Below are positions 34,721-36,926 of a stretch of DNA of 36,926 bases, piece after piece. Source of the DNA: Caloranaerobacter sp. TR13 (GTDB lineage: Bacteria > Bacillota > Clostridia > Tissierellales > Thermohalobacteraceae); contig NZ_JXLL01000016.1 of assembly GCF_001316435.1 (NCBI RefSeq), positions 1 through 36,926 of the forward strand, read 5' to 3'. The position numbers were made by a program, and so were the translations under genes. Below the pieces are notes generated by a model. It worked only from the letters and a program-made list of their open reading frames with translations. It made no database searches and was not told where the DNA came from. The stretch's first letter is position 1. Each line of letters begins with the position of its first letter.

Positions 34721-34743
34721 GCACTGTAAAAAATTTACGGTGC
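34721..34743 (+). other. Leader hairpin before greA, possible attenuator
   Basis: GCACTGTAAA and TTTACGGTGC pair over 10 bp (one G-U) around AAA, followed by TTATTATTT. The hairpin starts about 20 bases into the predicted transcript. The tail is T-rich but interrupted, so a weak terminator or pause is possible. Confidence 0.55.
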
Positions 34744-34816
34744 TTATTATTTAAGACAAACAATAATAAAAATTATCAAGATTAGATAAAATTGGTTATG
34801 AAGGGGAGAGAGCAAA

Positions 34817-35293
34817 GTGGCAGATAAAGAAGTGGTTTTAACCGTAGAAGGGTTAAAAAAGATTGAAGATGAATTAGAGTATCTTAAAACGGTTAGAAGA
34901 AAAGAGGTAGCCGAAAGAATTAAGCATGCACTTGCTTTTGGAGATATCAGTGAGAACTCAGAGTACGATGAAGCAAAGAATGAACAAGCACAATTAGAGG
35001 AGAGAATAGCTAAATTAGAAGGAATATTAAGAACAGCTAGGATTATAGACGATGAGGATATTAACTTAGAGACGGTAAGTATAGGCACTAAAGTTAAGGT
35101 TAAAGATTTAGAATTTGATGAGGAAATAGAATATACTATTGTAGGTTCAGCAGAAGCAGATCCATACGAAGGTAAGATTTCTAATGAATCACCTGTAGGG
35201 GAAGCTTTAATTGGAAGGAAAATAGGAGAAATAGTAGAGGTACAGGTTCCAGATGGGGTTATTAGGTATGAGGTACTAGAGATAACTAGGTAA
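34817..35293 (+). CDS. greA: Transcription elongation factor GreA
   Basis: This 158-residue protein stimulates RNA cleavage by backtracked RNA polymerase. The N-terminal coiled-coil finger ([20 protein letters not shown] to about residue 75) has the acidic tip [16 protein letters not shown], which reaches the active site. The C-terminal FKBP-like domain includes [23 protein letters not shown] at 34817 follows GGGGAGAG. lysS starts 17 bases after its end, a frequent greA-lysS pairing in Firmicutes. Confidence 0.97.
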   Translation: MADKEVVLTVEGLKKIEDELEYLKTVRRKEVAERIKHALAFGDISENSEYDEAKNEQAQLEERIAKLEGILRTARIIDDEDINLETVSIGTKVKVKDLEFDEEIEYTIVGSAEADPYEGKISNESPVGEALIGRKIGEIVEVQVPDGVIRYEVLEITR

Positions 35294-35309
35294 TTTGGAG
35301 GTGCATTGA

Positions 35310-36791
<1,482 letters not shown>

Positions 36792-36804
36792 TTATATTTA
36801 GTTC

Positions 36805-36836
36805 AAGCTAAGAGTTGAAATACTCTTAGCTTTTTT
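36805..36836 (+). terminator. Terminator after lysS
   Basis: GCTAAGAGT and ACTCTTAGC form a 9-bp perfect stem around TGAAAT, with AA/TT extension and a run of six T. Confidence 0.93.
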
Positions 36837-36865
36837 AAATGTATTTGATATTATGAAAAATGTTC

Positions 36866-36894
36866 TTGACTAATGAAAAATTTTGTGGTAAATT
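36866..36894 (+). promoter_or_regulatory. Strong sigma-A promoter at the right edge, possibly of an rRNA operon
   Basis: TTGACT, 17 bases, TAAATT, with TGG forming an extended -10. The sequence after the likely start can form a short TTGCC/GGCAA stem. Clostridial rRNA operons often follow lysS, but no rRNA sequence is inside the window, so the target is a guess. Confidence 0.6.
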
Positions 36895-36926
36895 ATTTCT
36901 TGCCGTTGAGGAAAAGGCAAAAGAAA

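Overview
The window is AT-rich DNA from an endospore-forming, anaerobic member of the Clostridia. Every protein-coding gene lies on the + strand. Three things support this placement: the block spoVT-yabM-mazG(yabN)-yabO-yabP-yabQ-divIC-spoIIE-yabS-yabT-tilS-hpt-ftsH follows the order known from Bacillus subtilis; GTG and TTG starts are frequent; and a complete methylmalonyl-CoA mutase plus sodium-pump decarboxylase operon points to fermentation. A Tissierellales-like organism (Caloranaerobacter or Sporanaerobacter type) fits, but that is inference, not something I could search.

Layout. 1-6300: prs, pth, mfd and a PrsA-type lipoprotein foldase (nucleotide precursor supply, ribosome rescue, transcription-coupled repair, secretion). 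6500-12400: spoVT, a SpoVB/YabM-type flippase, YabN-type MazG, HU, an RqcP-type S4 protein, yabP, yabQ and a DivIC/FtsB protein. 12430-17182: spoIIE behind a promoter with the 21-bp spacing known for Spo0A-activated sigma-A promoters, then a 530-bp non-coding stretch, the permuted von Willebrand A protein YabS and the membrane kinase YabT. 17250-21592: tilS, hpt, ftsH and a FlK-like acyl-CoA thioesterase.

21868-28997 is a propionate-type energy operon. A two-subunit B12-dependent methylmalonyl-CoA mutase, its MeaB chaperone and the epimerase interconvert succinyl-CoA and (S)-methylmalonyl-CoA. The biotin-dependent MmdA/D/C/B complex then decarboxylates (S)-methylmalonyl-CoA to propionyl-CoA while exporting Na+. 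The next gene, birA, can biotinylate MmdC. 29189-32067 continues with birA, type III coaX and dusB. 32100-34607 is a little-characterised three-gene cassette: a helix-turn-helix protein, a protein usually labelled quinate dehydrogenase-like, and a second Rossmann-like protein that is frameshifted here. greA and lysS follow behind a near-perfect sigma-A promoter, and the window ends in a strong promoter that probably drives the next operon, possibly rRNA.

The most unusual non-coding structures are: a ~300-bp imperfect palindrome downstream of spoIIE flanked by a duplicated terminator; a ~90-bp repeat with its own terminal inverted repeats, found before prs and again in inverted orientation beside that palindrome; paired palindromes at the promoter of the three-gene cassette; and a hairpin leader before greA. 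I see no tRNA, rRNA, CRISPR array, transposase or phage gene.
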